Shown: one piece after another, positions 1 to 13,506 of the stretch | Layout: each line of letters begins with the position of its first letter | Numbering within the stretch: the first letter of the stretch is position 1 | Assembly: GCA_964036155.1 (NCBI GenBank) | Contig: OZ038422.1 | Span: 36,045,201-36,109,200 of the forward strand | DNA: 64,000 nt | DNA from: Diploscapter coronatus | Taxonomy: Eukaryota; Nematoda; Chromadorea; Rhabditida; Rhabditidae | Reading direction: 5' to 3' | Program-made: the position numbers and the translations under genes | Notes under the pieces: generated by a model | The model's input: the letters and a program-made list of their open reading frames with translations, nothing else | Told to the model about the DNA's origin: nothing | The model's database searches: none

Positions 1-1131
1 CCATAATGATTGTTTTATTTTTTAACCAATTTAACCTAATTTGAAAACTTTAATAATGGCAGGACAAGTCGTTCATTCAGGTTTAATTTAACATTGTTCT
101 GGAATTGACGATGGAAATTCGTTAGGTTATCGGAATGGTTTTGCCAAGAAAAATAGATCAACATATTCTATGATTTGTGATAAATTTCTTTGAGAAGTTG
201 GTTTTTCTTGAGTTCACTCGATAGATTGTTGAAGTATTTTAAGTTAGTGTTGAAACAGATCGATATTTGTTGTTAGCGATGAAAAATTACCTATGCAAAA
301 TAATCCTTCTTCATTAAATAACATGAATTTGTTATGTGTTTCAACATTTTCATGAGACATTTCACTATCTCTTTGAACTCCATAAAACCAACTTCACAGG
401 ATAAATCTGTCATGATTCGGAGAAAATTTTCAAAGCAAGTCCATTTTGAAGACCGCCTGAATTTGCCTTGTAATTCCCTTACTCATCCCGTTTTCTCCTT
501 CAAAATGAGCTCCATTGACTACTGCGGTATTCAATGATTTATTCCGCTCTCCATTCCTTCATTTCAATCTCAGTTGTCGTTTCGTCGTTGTAAATATTGC
601 TTGTATAATATGCTGCTGTTTACAGTTACTATTTTGTAGCTACGTTCTTCTTCTCTATCTCAATTGTTTTATTCGTAATAATCTCGTTTTTATTGGTTCG
701 TTAGACCAAAGGTGTCTTTCATTTCACTTCGAAGTTGGCGGCAATTCTGGCAGGCTATGAATAAATCAGTGTTTCATCAAATTCCGGCTGAAAGAATAAA
801 TTTTTGATAATGCCAAACTGCAGGTTTCTTCTTTGCGATACACGCATATCTGAATGAAATTTCGAGATATGACAGCGGGTTTTGCAGCAGTTATTCTTCA
901 ATATATCGACCAGAAAACCGTGACATAATGAATAAGGGATAATGAAGCGAGATGATTTAATGAGCGAAAGAGCGAAATGTCTTTGCATAAGGTAAGCACA
1001 GAGAGGAAGGTACAACTCAGACTCACCGGAGCGAGTTGCGTTGCTCCGCCCCTCGCGGTCCCTGCTTCAGTCCCTACCTCTCTTCGGTGATTACTTCGGG
1101 CTCCCTCCCGTACCCTTGCGCCATTTCTGAG
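1..1131. other. No gene seen; upstream region of the first gene
   Basis: No open frame here has good splice borders, codon pattern or recognisable domain. The last 100 bases before the first gene are more GC-rich than the rest and could be its 5' untranslated region; the frame stays open upstream of the chosen ATG but contains no earlier ATG. Confidence 0.5.
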
Positions 1132-4100
1132 ATGGGTCGCACGTTGCGAGCGTCCTTTATTCTACTTATTCTCGCAATAATTTTGGCAATTCTATTTCCA
1201 TCAGTTAATGCAGATTATGTAAGTCGGTTTAGTGGTTCTTAAAATTGAAATAAAAAAAAAAAACCTGAAAGCCCAAGCATAATGTTTCAAAATTTGCTAA
1301 TTGAAAGCTATCACTCCGTCTTTATCAGGAAAACAATATATATCATAAGATCAACTATGATACAGAAATTCTGATAATATTCATGTTCCTTATTCCGTGA
1401 AATTGTGTCAAGACGTGAACAATTTAGAACGTTCTCTTAATCCTCCATTATTTTCCATACCTCACCAATTCGTGTTTTAGCCGTAGATATCTTAGAAAAA
1501 AGTAATAACATCTAAAGCTTTGGAAAGCGATATCTAAATTTCTCAACTTTTTAGAACTATGAAAGGGAAATAATTGATCTAAATTTTTTAGCGATTTGTA
1601 TCTTTCATGCCATGTTAGAGTTGGTTTTTGAAATCTGTCAACCTGTAATACAGGATGCATTGGACATCAAAATATGCGTACTGCGTATTTAAAATGCTGA
1701 TTGAGCTATTGTGATTGGTTTTTTTCGCATTCCTCTATATGGAATCTCTTGGAATTTTCAAATTAACGCTTTTTCCGAGATTCCATGAATCCGACTAAAT
1801 TAGTTTTCCATTACTAATATCGCATTGTAATTCAAGGACCTTATTCATAGTCCGACTATATTTATCTCAGAATTAAAAAAATCATTTGATCAGAAACGCA
1901 GTTTTAACTCCTAAGACTACTGGTTGCCAACTTCTGGTTATCCGCGCTACGTTATGTCTAAAATATTAGTTAGCTTTATAGATACCATTCTTCTCGCATG
2001 ACGAAAAAATGCGCCTAAATAAAATTAGAAACACTACCATTATTTCCTTTCTCCGACCACCAAGGATCTATTGCGTCTCATGTTTTCTGTGCATAATTTA
2101 TGCCCTTGTTCCAACCTAAAAATAATGTTGAAAGTTGCCATGCTTTTTCATATGAGCACATAATTATGCAGAACTCTTACATAGAAAATACGCAATGGCA
2201 GTGATATTGCAAATCTAATGCAGAATGGTGTAGAAATGCTGAACTGCTGACTTTTTTCCGTGTTTTGCTTTGTGAATGATTGCAGAACATGCACGGCATC
2301 GACTGAAGATGAATATGCAAACCATGATAAAATTGTATAATCTTGGCTATAATATCAGAAGAATGTTATATGGATTCGCGCATTATTCGATGTTGATAGA
2401 AGGAAAGTTGAACTTCAGCTTTGCTTACTTCAAACGAAATTTGATAAAGTTGGAGATGAATTTGGAAATGAGGATTCAATATTCCCATGCTTTTTCAAAC
2501 AAAAACCAAGCTAGGTTTAGAAAAATACTCATATGACAGGAAGAATACTACATTTGACTGGAATGTCACTATTTAATGAGGTTTTGCGATAATATCCGCT
2601 CAAATAGTAATAATTATCTTGTAAATATCTCTTAATCATTTTGACTGGAACATACTCTATAAATTCCTCTCGAGTTTCTGCAGCTATATTTGACTGATCG
2701 TTTAAACACCTTTCTTAAAATACCAACAATAATCTTATAAAGTGTTGATACTTTGGTGTTGGCCTGTGTTCATTTGAGTGCGTTATTAGTCCACTTTCGT
2801 CTTCTTCAAACGACTTCCAACTTAAGCCCTTTCGAAAAGACCTCATATTCTCAAAACATGCGAAAAAGTCTCATTTGAGAAGTTAATTTTCCAATACTTT
2901 TAAAAAGATGAGCTCAGCTGTGTCTAAAGGTCATTTCCCAAATGTTGAATATCTTAGTCGCTAAGAGTATTACAGGACAACATAAAAAGAAGTCTTGACA
3001 TTCATGTCGCCCAATAATATTTCGTAGTTTTAAATTTTAACAAGACATTTTAAATGTTGAAATTCTTAGACGCTAAAAATACTAAAAGACTACAAAAATC
3101 CTCGACATTTCATATTACTAAATTTATCCTTCGTAATTCTAAAATTTATCCAAGATATTACGAATGGGCGCCTGAACTTTCATAATTGCTGAGCATAAAT
3201 TATTTGAAGATAGGCCACTTTTACACGGTATCATGTGAACTCTCATTGAAACGCAATGATATTTGAGAAATAATTTCGAATGATGATATAAGAAAAACTA
3301 TATTTAGATCTTTATAATAAGTAAACTTGGATAATTTATGAATCACATATTTACACAAGCTAATGAGATGCCATTAATTAATTTTTCGATTGACTATGTT
3401 CTGTCTTAATGAACTACTGCTGTCTAATAATGATGATTTTCCGAGTAAGATCACCAGGTATGAAAATATAATAATTAGGAAAAAATGCTATTTTTCATAG
3501 TCAATAATTTATCATTGAGGCAATGATTTTAATTTTTATAACATCCTGAAATTGGATAATGTAGGGGGGTTTATTGTCATAGATCTTCATCTAGTGTTCT
3601 ACGATTTCTATGCAAAAATTCACATTGCATCAAGGCACATGTCTACAATACTTTTACATACTGTTTTCCTATAAAACTAATAAATAGCTTAAATATTTAT
3701 AGTACATAAATATGAGTTCCTCATAGCATGTTATCGTTCAATGAATATCCTACGCATTTAACGAAATCATGATATCTATTTATCATCCAAAATCATCGCT
3801 TCGTCGAACGTAAAAGTTAAATCCGTCATAGAGCGCGCTAAATTATATCTTCTATATACTTTTTCGGGTGCTTTTACGTCTTACTAATTTGTCTGGAAAT
3901 ATTCGCAGTGTTCCTTCGATGTATGAGTTCGCCCTGAAAATTCCCTAATTAGTTAGTTGTTCTTCTCCTTTGCTGTTCTGTTCGCTTTTTTGTCATTCGA
4001 TCCGCTTTCAGTTTCCCTTCCGTTTATTCTGTTTGTGTGATGCGCGACTTTTTTTTTATCTGTCAGGCTCCTGCCCCCGATTATGTCTCTGGTCCCTGCA

Positions 4101-5032
4101 CATCAAGCACATCAGACGCATGATTTGATTCCAAAATTGACTTGGCCTCAAGCGTCCGACTATAACCTCGTTACATCTCCTGCAGCTGTCAAGATATCCC
4201 AGACAAGCGATTTTGGACAACAAATTTTATATTCAAAATATCACAATGCAGGCTATAAATTTGCAAAATAACCGAACATGTAAAAGTTCAAGAAAAATCA
4301 TTTTGTACTCATGAATCATTTCAGTTTTCTCGTGATATGCGATCGCCAAACCTTCAAATGCCACGTCAAGAAGCACTACAAAAGATGATTGGAAGTTTAT
4401 ATGCGAGAGGAGATAATTTAGACGTAAGATTTTCTTTTTAATCATAATGACTCATGAAATATTCTATTCTGGAGGGATAAGTCCATCTAATTAGTTATTG
4501 CATTATCGATGATAATACCTACTAAAAGTTATCGGGTGTATGTCCAAAATTATACCAAGATTTGTCTGAAGTTTTCATCCTCAAACTAAAGATAACAGGT
4601 ATAATCAAACGTATAAATGAAGATTCGAAGAGTATTCAACCAATTCGAGAGACATTAATAGTCAAATCCCATACGTCCATTTAACTTACCTTACCTCTAC
4701 CCACTTACTCCTATCCTCTATCATATCCTTAACAGTTGTAATTGTAATTTGTATAATCTTCCTACATTAGAGGTGGCTTGAAACAAACAATTGTATGATT
4801 CTTGAAATGTATCAAACTTGTGGCAGAACGAAGTTTAGTACCCAACATATCATTTCTTCTATGGAGTTATTGCTTTGGCACGCAGTGACATAGTAGAATA
4901 TTTTTGGTGCGCAGTGACCATGCCCTAAATTTATTCAGCAAAATTCAGTGACAAAAATGTAATGAATTATGATTTTAGGAGGCAACCAACGTGCGACGAC
5001 AAATCTTCTCCCGTAAATTCTGGAAGCGATAG
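1132..5032 (+). CDS. Small secreted protein, possible peptide precursor
   Basis: Three exons are proposed: 1132-1218, 4325-4423 and 4979-5032, all joined in phase 0, giving 79 residues. Exon 1 codes for an N-terminal hydrophobic signal sequence (MGRTLR followed by about 18 aliphatic residues, ending PSVNADY). Exons 2 and 3 code for a charged mature part with an RGD triplet (YARGDNLD), a dibasic RR, and a C-terminus ending FSRKFWKR. Size, signal sequence and basic sites resemble a neuropeptide or secreted hormone precursor, but I recognise no family. The first intron is 3.1 kb, very long for this window. A possible extra exon at 4068-4085 (six residues, APAPDY) would keep frame but has a weak donor. 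What is seen: signal sequence and phase-consistent exons. What is inferred: secretion and processing. Confidence 0.5.
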
Positions 5033-6237
5033 AAACAAGGCCATCCACTTCATCCCCTTAACTACACTATGTGCCATCTTCAAATTTAGCCATCAGAGTT
5101 CGATTCCAAATCCAAAAATCAGATCAGAAAAATGAAACATCTCATATCTCCAATTTGCCGCAATTCCTCTCAACAATCTTCGAAATTCACTTGTTCACAC
5201 GAAAGTTTCCAATAGAAACACAGACACTTCAAACGTATCAAAACATCACAATAAACATTCTCGCCTGTTGATTTTCTGTTCGTTTCCATAAATGTGTACT
5301 ACTATGAGTTTCAAGATAATGTTTAGAAATGGGCGAAGATTTTTACTGAAAAACTGAGGAAAAGTCCACAAACACAATAAATATTGTTCACAATGATTCC
5401 TAACTAACGTTCCGATATAATCCTCTATCGTTAATTGAGCCCTATCTAATTGTGAATAATATTTATTGCATTTGTGGGCTTATTCCGATTTATCCCTGTT
5501 ATCTTATTTGCGATTAGAATGCTCATTTCTGATTCTTGTTTTGGAATGTCTTGAATTCCTTTGTTATTTACAATAATTGATTTACGTTGAGTTAGAGTGA
5601 GGATAAATGTGTTCAATTTCGACTGAAGTTTAATGCGAAATGCATGGTGAGCGAATATTCTCAGAGATCGCTTCTTTAGAAGCTAAAAATCGAAGGGAAT
5701 TTGTATTTAATTTTGTTTGTGTTCGGGAATCGCGAATCTCGTGTCGAGTTTCAATCAAGTATATATTTTGCGTTGTATTCTTTGCAAGAGGAGACACCTA
5801 TTTGAAAGGGCTACAATTTTCATTTTATTTTTCTGGTACATTTATATAAATCTGTCTGGCGTCGGTCTGTATCATTTATTTGCAAAGCCGAAAAAAGAAT
5901 CAAATGTCTTACAATTTTCTGCAAAAAATTTCGAAATATTTGCTGAAATGTTTAAATTGTTTTCAGAGAAATTGCTAATGTTAATATATAAATAGTTCTA
6001 GATATAATTTCGACCATGCATATTTATAGATATTAGACAATAGATTACCATTATCTTAGAAGAAAATATTTGAACTAAAATGATCCCGAATATTTCAAAA
6101 CCCCATAAAAAAACGTCTATTTTCCATAGAACGGAATAGTTCGACGTTTCAATCATCCTTTCATTATTATGGCAATCTTTTCTCTTCTGCCGAATTTTCT
6201 AATATTAGAAAATGCGTTCGTCCTCTGATTTTGTGAT

Positions 6238-6426
6238 ATGTGGTGGATTTTCAAAGATGGCCAATTTGTGTGCAAAATATGCATTACGAAATGCCGCGAG
6301 ATTGGAGTTTTTGCGGATGGAATCACCGACAAATTAGCCGAAATCGTCGAGCAATTAGAAGAGTGCGAAATAGAAAAACGCGAGAAAAAGACGAAGAGGG
6401 AGAGGAAAAACGAAGGAAATAAGTAG
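6238..6426 (+). CDS. Possible short coding segment (hypothetical)
   Basis: A 62-residue open frame starting MWWIFKDGQFVCKICITKC and running into an amphipathic, then strongly basic and acidic helix before its stop. The CxxC pair, the later cysteine in EEC and the predicted helices vaguely recall saposin-like peptides, but no signal sequence or partner exon is visible. The reverse strand carries a longer open frame over the same bases, so this may be chance. Unrecognised; listed only because its composition is more protein-like than its surroundings. Confidence 0.15.
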   Translation: MWWIFKDGQFVCKICITKCREIGVFADGITDKLAEIVEQLEECEIEKREKKTKRERKNEGNK

Positions 6427-9400
6427 AAGGGGAAGGATTGAGCCGTCCAAACTTGCCAAAGGCAAATCTCAGAATCCAGAATGCCGACTAAGGATTGCCT
6501 TCCAAATGTCTCTCTGCCTCTGAATCTGTTTTTCCATTGCCTTTCTTCCAACTCAATCCCTTTGGTGATGTAATTGACACTCCAATCCAACCCTCTTTGA
6601 CCAAATCCACTCTATTCTGCAGTTTGTTCGTTTCTCCATCAGTCAGCAAATTTCGTTTGCGATTTTTGTTCACTTTTGCACTTTGAAAATTGACTTTTTC
6701 TTAAAGTTGAATAAATTTTATCGTGATTTCTGACAGCTGTTTGTAATCTTTTCAAGAAAATTATTTTTCAACATGAGTTAGTTGCGAATTTTTTCCTATC
6801 TATAACAATTTTATATAAATTTAGAAGTCTACCCTAATTTTATTTACCTCTTTTATTTATTTCAAATTGTCACGTTCGTTCCATTTCATCCCTAAATATT
6901 CCCCCTCTCTTTTTCGAATGTGAATCATCATAGAAAATGAGCTCGTAGAAGTATCAAAGGAATCATTATGATAATAAAGATCTGAACTTTGAGCATTGCA
7001 AACATCCTAGGCAGTTTTTATATCCCATTATTTATTATGTAAACGAGCTCTGATACATTTTGACGTGAAATGAATAGAGGTGTTTGATGTATTGAATAGT
7101 GCTGAATGCATCCAAGAGTTATTAGATATTAGAACAGAGAGGGGATAAATGATGAAATGGAAATGGGATAAATGAAGGCTCCTCGCTCATAACGCTGGAT
7201 TGTAATAATATGTGGCCACTCGAATATCATTTTCAGAGGTTCGAGAAAATATTTTCATCATTATGTTTAAGCATAGGCAATGGAAACAGGCTGATATGTT
7301 TAGGTTGATTGGATGAAAACGAATCCCGAAGCGAACTGAAACCTCTGTTCACATGTTCATTATCAAATGACACAGATGTGCAGACATCGAATATTCTATG
7401 TTTGTCTTGCAAACTATCCAATATTCTCTAACTAACGCCTTTCATTGTGTTGCTTTGCGAGCTTCGATAGTTAGCAGAAAATCTTCTCATGCGCAGCGTT
7501 CTTTTTCGGAAATTGATAATATCGCAGCTTCTAAAATCAGGAAATGGTATTGTCGGTGGCCGATCAGTTGAGATGCAACTAATGATATCCATTTTGATGC
7601 AATGAAATCAGTCAGTTATTTGCATCCGAATTGACAAAATTATTTTATTCAAGGGTTTACATATTTTGAAGCAGACTGGAAGCATGTAGTGCACATTTTA
7701 CATATTCTAGTTTGTGTATTATCACTTGGTATCAATTTATCGGTCTTTGTAAATATAGCGTGGAAAAAGTTTTCACTTACTCACCATTATCCAAATTAAA
7801 ACAAAGAAAACTCATAACAGTGGGCATTCCGTTTGAATAATGATTTTTGACGCATGCGGCATGCCGCGACGGGAGAGGGAAGCGCACTGTTCGCAAATCA
7901 TAGACGCAAAGTGACACATGCAAGATTTATCTCGGGGGCAACAATGGTGAGTATATATTACTTCTCCTAATTGCGACCTTTCAAAATCTTCAAATTACCT
8001 CATTTATCTAGCATTTCATATTTGCTGGTGATTTAGTAAATTAATGATTTTCCAAAAAATATTACTTCCTTCCTCTTTTCTTCCAAATGTTTTGGTGCAT
8101 GTGTGGCAACATTCTAGTGAATATTGAAAGATGATATATTTTAGAGTCGGAATATATTTTTGTGAATAATTCATTTGGATGTATGTTTTGGACATCTTTC
8201 ATCCGTCTCCTCGCTAATTTTGAACCTTTCTGTCGTCTTTTCTAGCAGAAATACAGACAAAATTTACTTCTCTCGATTATCGCGTGAATTGTTCGAAATG
8301 TTGCCCGCTGTTCGGCAGCAGTTTTGTCCTCCCATTTCCCCTCTGCAATTTCACTGGCTCTCTGCTCATTTATGCTCATTTAGTCGGGACTGCTAAACTT
8401 TTTCCTATTCGAAACTTTTAAAATTGTTCAACCTTTGATATTTTGCATTATAAAAGGAAGTTTAGTAGCGCGGAACACACTTTTTGTGAAACTTTTTCGA
8501 TTGTATACGATATTTTTCAGCATTCTATTGCCCAATTGCTTTGCAATATCTTTAGTGAAATGGTTTTGTCTAGTTTTTTCTTCTTCAAATTCATCACTAA
8601 ATAACTCATGGCGTCTAATTAAATAGTTTGGAAAGGAGATTTCCTATTCTAGCATCTTCTAAAAATACGAGGATTTTTAATAGGAACAATTGCAAAAAAA
8701 TCAAATCTCCAGCAACTTTATGCAATTTAGAAGCGGAAGAAAAAGTTTCAGAAAGGCGAACGCTTTCTCATTTTATTCCATTGGATATTTTTTCTACAAG
8801 TCTGCATTTCTTCGTGGATCTGTGAATATTCACTTTCGACCTTGCGGGTTTTCTGGGTCTATGCCTCCATGAATTCTGCATTCTCACGCCATTTCATTCA
8901 TAATTTAGCCTTCAGAACATAGAATCGTTGTGGAAGTGGGAAGTGGAGGAATTTGGCCTGTCGGGTGGTTGCTCTACAAATATTGCCTCCTTTCCCCATC
9001 CCTAGCCCAGTCCTACTTTGCACATTCCACTTGGTTTGTGTTCTCCTGCTCATTAGTTTTCCAGCTTTAGCTGCTTATGCTGTAATGCGATATGGCACAG
9101 GCATTTTTGGCTCGAGCTTTTGGCATAAATGTGCTTTGTCTCGGCCCTTTTTCCGCCAAATCTCTCGTTCGCTTTTATTATTTCTTCCGATGAGACCGAG
9201 TTATTTCTTTTGGTGGTCGAATTCGAATGTATGATTTTTCGACCCCTGGAAAAGTTCATCCAGCTTACTTACCACCATTCATTTGGAAATTTCGTGCAGT
9301 TTATATTCAGGAAATCTGATAACGCAAAAACTGGATGACTATTAGGAAAAGCAGGAATTGTATCCTTGCTGAACCCTAGAAATTTTTTTTAATGATTCTC

Positions 9401-10789
9401 ATCATTTGTTACCATTAGAATCTGTGTAAATATCACCAGATTTCTGTGTAGAACCAATCATAAAATTATGTAACATTTACGAGGTTCAGTCGATTATGAT
9501 TTTTTCTCATACCAAAACCTAAAAGGGCAAACAATCGAGAGTCCGTTTCCTGCTGTTCGTTAGAGAAATCGTTCCTGTTTTCCACAAACTATTTTCTTTC
9601 GATAAGTTTTATTGATTCAAGCGTCACTATCTTCAAAGATATTACATTTCTTTCGATCTGTATTTTTTGTATTCCGATTTCAAAATATTTTGAAATCGAA
9701 GAAATTTTTCTTCACAAACTTGAATATTTTCAAATGTTTTCCTTTTGAGCGCTCGTTTGCAAAAAATTCATTCTTGCTGATATTGAAAATTTCCGTTCGG
9801 TTTACGCAAATTTTCATAAAACTATAAGATATTTTCATTATTATTATTATTCTCGCTTCTGAGAGCCCCCAAACTCATTTCGCCCTTCCGAAATCTAGTC
9901 TGATCGAGTGTTTTCTCAATTCCTCGCCTAATAAATTCTGCTGCTAATCATATTGGAGTGTTGCTATGAGTGTGAATAATTGACGAAGTGTCGACGTCCT
10001 AATTCTCTCGAGTTCTCTTATCGTCCTTCGGTTGTTTGAATGTTGTATTTTGGGTTGATGGCCTGTAGGCACGAATAGACTAGAAAAAATAACGAAAAAA
10101 GCGGATAATTTTCGAGCTTTCGCTGATGCCTCTGCCATTTTTGGAGTGGATTTCTGATCTCATCTGGAACGATGATTTATTGCGCTCTCTTTCCATATTT
10201 CTTATTTGTATCCGTCGTCGAATTTCAAAAGAAAAAATTATCCGATTTTTACAAATTTCACTGATAACAAATAGAAAGCTTTCCTTCATTCTATAAATTT
10301 ATCCCTATTACATCAATTTCTATCCTCTATCATCTCCTGTTTTGCGCCGTTTTTGAAAATTCAATTCACAAAACTGTTTCTCGTCGTCTTTAACGTTGAA
10401 TTTCTAAAGAGATTAGGTCCTATTTTTGCTCATTGGACTGGGATAGTTTTCTAAATCTGTTTTGCTCTATTATAAAGTGAATCATAAACCTGCGCATACT
10501 TAGCTCGTAATTCTCTGGTTCTCAGTCGAATAAATGGCGTGTTGTACATTTTTATTCCAAGAGGCTTTAGAAGACGCGAAAAAACTGCGGGGATGTGCGG
10601 TTAATTTTGCGCATTTTTTTTTTCAGCGGCAGCGTTTTCCTGCAACCCGTTTCTTGCCCATTGTGTCAAAAGCAGTTGCGGCTCTTCATTACATATCTAA
10701 ATCAGTCTTCAGTCTTTCGGTTCACATTTTCTAATTCCAGTATTATGAATTTGCCCCATCCCTCAATGTAGCCTTTATTCAATCCTTTT

Positions 10790-11160
10790 TTGTCGTATGT
10801 ATTCCCTTCCTCCTCCTCTTCCTCCTTCTTCCTTCCTTTAGTTCTAACCACAACTCTATCAATTTTATTTACACATTATTCATTTACGAGCGGGTGCGAG
10901 AGAGAGAGAGCCATTCCCGGCCCATCCCTCTTTCCATTCCCCCTTTCTGTTTCCCTTTTTACCCCTTACTGCCTTTTTTTTACCGCATCCAGTTTTTTTT
11001 TCTTCTGTGTATCTTCATCATCATCATCCACTTGTTCCTTAGTCGTCTATTTTTCTTCTCTTCTCCTATGTTTCAGTTCGAAATCCATCCAATTCTGTGT
11101 ACGTTCTATCTTATGCAAAGTACCCCCCCCCCCTCTCTAGCTCTCTAGTGGAACTCTTTT
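10790..11160. repeat. Pyrimidine-rich low-complexity tract
   Basis: The plus strand is dominated by C and T, including TCC/TTC runs near 10805-10840, a CATCAT run near 11019 and a run of nine C near 11125. Open frames on the plus strand here are compositional artefacts rich in S, F and L. Such tracts can form triplex DNA; that is inference. Confidence 0.5.
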
Positions 11161-13506
11161 CCATGTGGGGGTTTTACTCTTTGTCGTTGAATTTTAGTGC
11201 ACCCACCTCTACTCTGCCTTCGCCTAGTCGATGTGACTGGATTAGGTTCTCGGTTTCAACCAGAGACTAGATAATTCTCTCGTTTTTTTCCAGAAACATC
11301 ATCAACCTTTTCTATGTTTGCTTTTGATTCTGCATCAAAATTTTTTCTTTGTTTTTCTAAATTGCAAATTGAAATTGATAGTAGCACACATTTCTTCCAA
11401 AATACCCGTCGTTTTTGCCTACATAAAATTCGGTGTTTTTCTTCAGAATTTGCAAATTTCAAATTGATTGAATCTTTTCAATTTCCCCCGTCTTCATATG
11501 TTTTTCGAACTTGCATAGCTTAGGCGTCGCTGTTTTTTGTATGATTGAATTTGTCCTAAATGATCGCGTTCCCTTTAATTAGCTTCTCTTTTTTACTCTC
11601 CAGATTCTGATTCGATTCTCAATAAGTTTATCTCGTTCCTTCTTTCTTCCAACGCTGATTCTGTTCCCCTTTCTTCTGCCTAGGCTCGTTTTCCTTTTCT
11701 AGTAACTCTGGCTTTTTCTTACTTCGTCGATCTGCTTGTGTTGCATTTGTGCAGTTTCTCACGAACACCCTTGCCCTGGCCAGGTTTCCTGTCCTTCTCC
11801 TCAGTCTCTGTTCGAGTTTCTGCTCGATTTACCGCTGTTCTTGCGTGATTCCGTTTGATCCTCGTTTCTCACGCGATTCGCCTCAATCTTGTTGTTAGCC
11901 AAATTATTTCGGGAACAACTAAACTCTTCACTTTTTGCATTGAGATGTTCACTTATCCGAGACCAGGTTTCGTGGAATTCATCAAGGCGCAAAGTGTAAA
12001 GAAGTGACGATAAGAATATCGTTAAATCATGACAAATTTTGAAAATCTGAAAGCTATATAAAATCATGCCCTGTTATTATATTTTACATTTAAACAACTA
12101 TGAGAGTTCGAGATGATCTCAGTAAACATCAATGTATCTTTACAGTTTAAAAGTGTTTTTATTTAAAAAAAAAAAACCTATAAATTTTACCGGGAGAAAC
12201 CGATTTTTTGTGAAAGGCCCAAAATTTTACTTACCTCAAAATTTCAATGAAAAATAAACCGAATAGCATGACAATATATTTCCATCGCTTGGAAAATATT
12301 ATCATGCGAGAGGGAAGGAAAAGGTCTAATAAATTAAAATTCTATTCGAATGTGGTGGGGGTTATTTGGGAGCTCTCTTCAATTTTTTCCTCCCATTTTA
12401 TTCCCGTCAAAACTTGGCCCTCGAATCGCTCCGGCCGCTGCCTATTTTCTTTGTTCTTTTGATTATTTTTTCCTTCGACTCTCCTCCCACTGCGGCAATT
12501 TCATCGGCGCTTTGTTTTATTTGAAATATGAAGACTGAAGATAGGAGAATTTGAACTCAAGAATTAGCGAACTGAGTTTGACTGGGTTTAATTCATATAT
12601 CATCTTTGATGAGAATGAGCCTCTTGTGACACGTTATTTTCGAAAATTATGAATGGCATCTAAAAATTTAAGAATTCCTGGATAACAAGGGAATTGATCC
12701 CGTGTGTAGTCTATTCAAAGAAAATTCTCTGGGCATTCGGTAGGAGTAGTTCTGCCTAATTCAAGGTACTTCGATATTTCTCCAAAAATTATTACCCTTT
12801 TCTAATCCTAATAAGGAAATGAGCCAAGATACTGGTTCCCATAAAATTTTTACTCTATTAACATTTTATAGGTTGCTTCTAAGGGAGATCAAAGTTTAGA
12901 AAGCCCACATTTTCTGAGAACTCATCTACTTTTTAGGAACAGTCGTTTTTCTCATGTGTAATTTCCACGTTCTTCAAGGTTCGACCGATTAGTCCTCAAA
13001 TTCTCCTCCAAATTGGCTAATCCTAATCTCGAGCCTCAGCCATTCAGCCTTTATCCTCTGTTCGTTGCTCTTTATCAATATCAAAGTCTTCTTTCTCTTT
13101 GAATTTCTCGATGTATATTCTCTTCTCATGTTATCATTTGTGCATTATTCACATTCACATATTTGCATGCATTCATTGCATCACCTTTCTCTCTTTCATT
13201 CCATCCCTATGCACTTTAACTCTGTCAGTGCAATTGCACTCGGTGATTTTTGGGTTGTCAATTTCCTCATAGATTTTTTCCTAAATATTTTTCTTTATTT
13301 ACAGTAACTAAAATCCATGAATCAAATTCGTACTTTTTGAGATTTCTAATTTCTTGAAGGTGCCAACTTCTAATTTACACTTTTCACAACTATTGATTAT
13401 TCAACTTCGCAAAATATCGTTTCATTATGGCGAAGATCATTTTCTAAATTACGCTATTTTCAGATCTCCTCTTATTGAATAGGTGCTCTAAAATTTCTTC
13501 TATGTG

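Larger units (their letters stand above)
5033..13506. other. Long stretch without a convincing gene
   Basis: About 8.5 kb in which I cannot support a multi-exon gene. The plus strand is pyrimidine-rich for long runs, most extreme at about 10800-11160. Isolated exon-like pieces exist, for example 7924-7955 (ATG to a good GTGAGT donor) and 11752-11780 (acceptor, 29 nt, donor), but they cannot be chained. It may be the regulatory region or large intron of a gene I cannot see. Confidence 0.4.

Noticed and set aside
6153..6590. 145-residue open frame on the minus strand
   Set aside because: Mostly Ser/Phe/His with no domain; the opposite strand is at least as plausible and neither has splice support.
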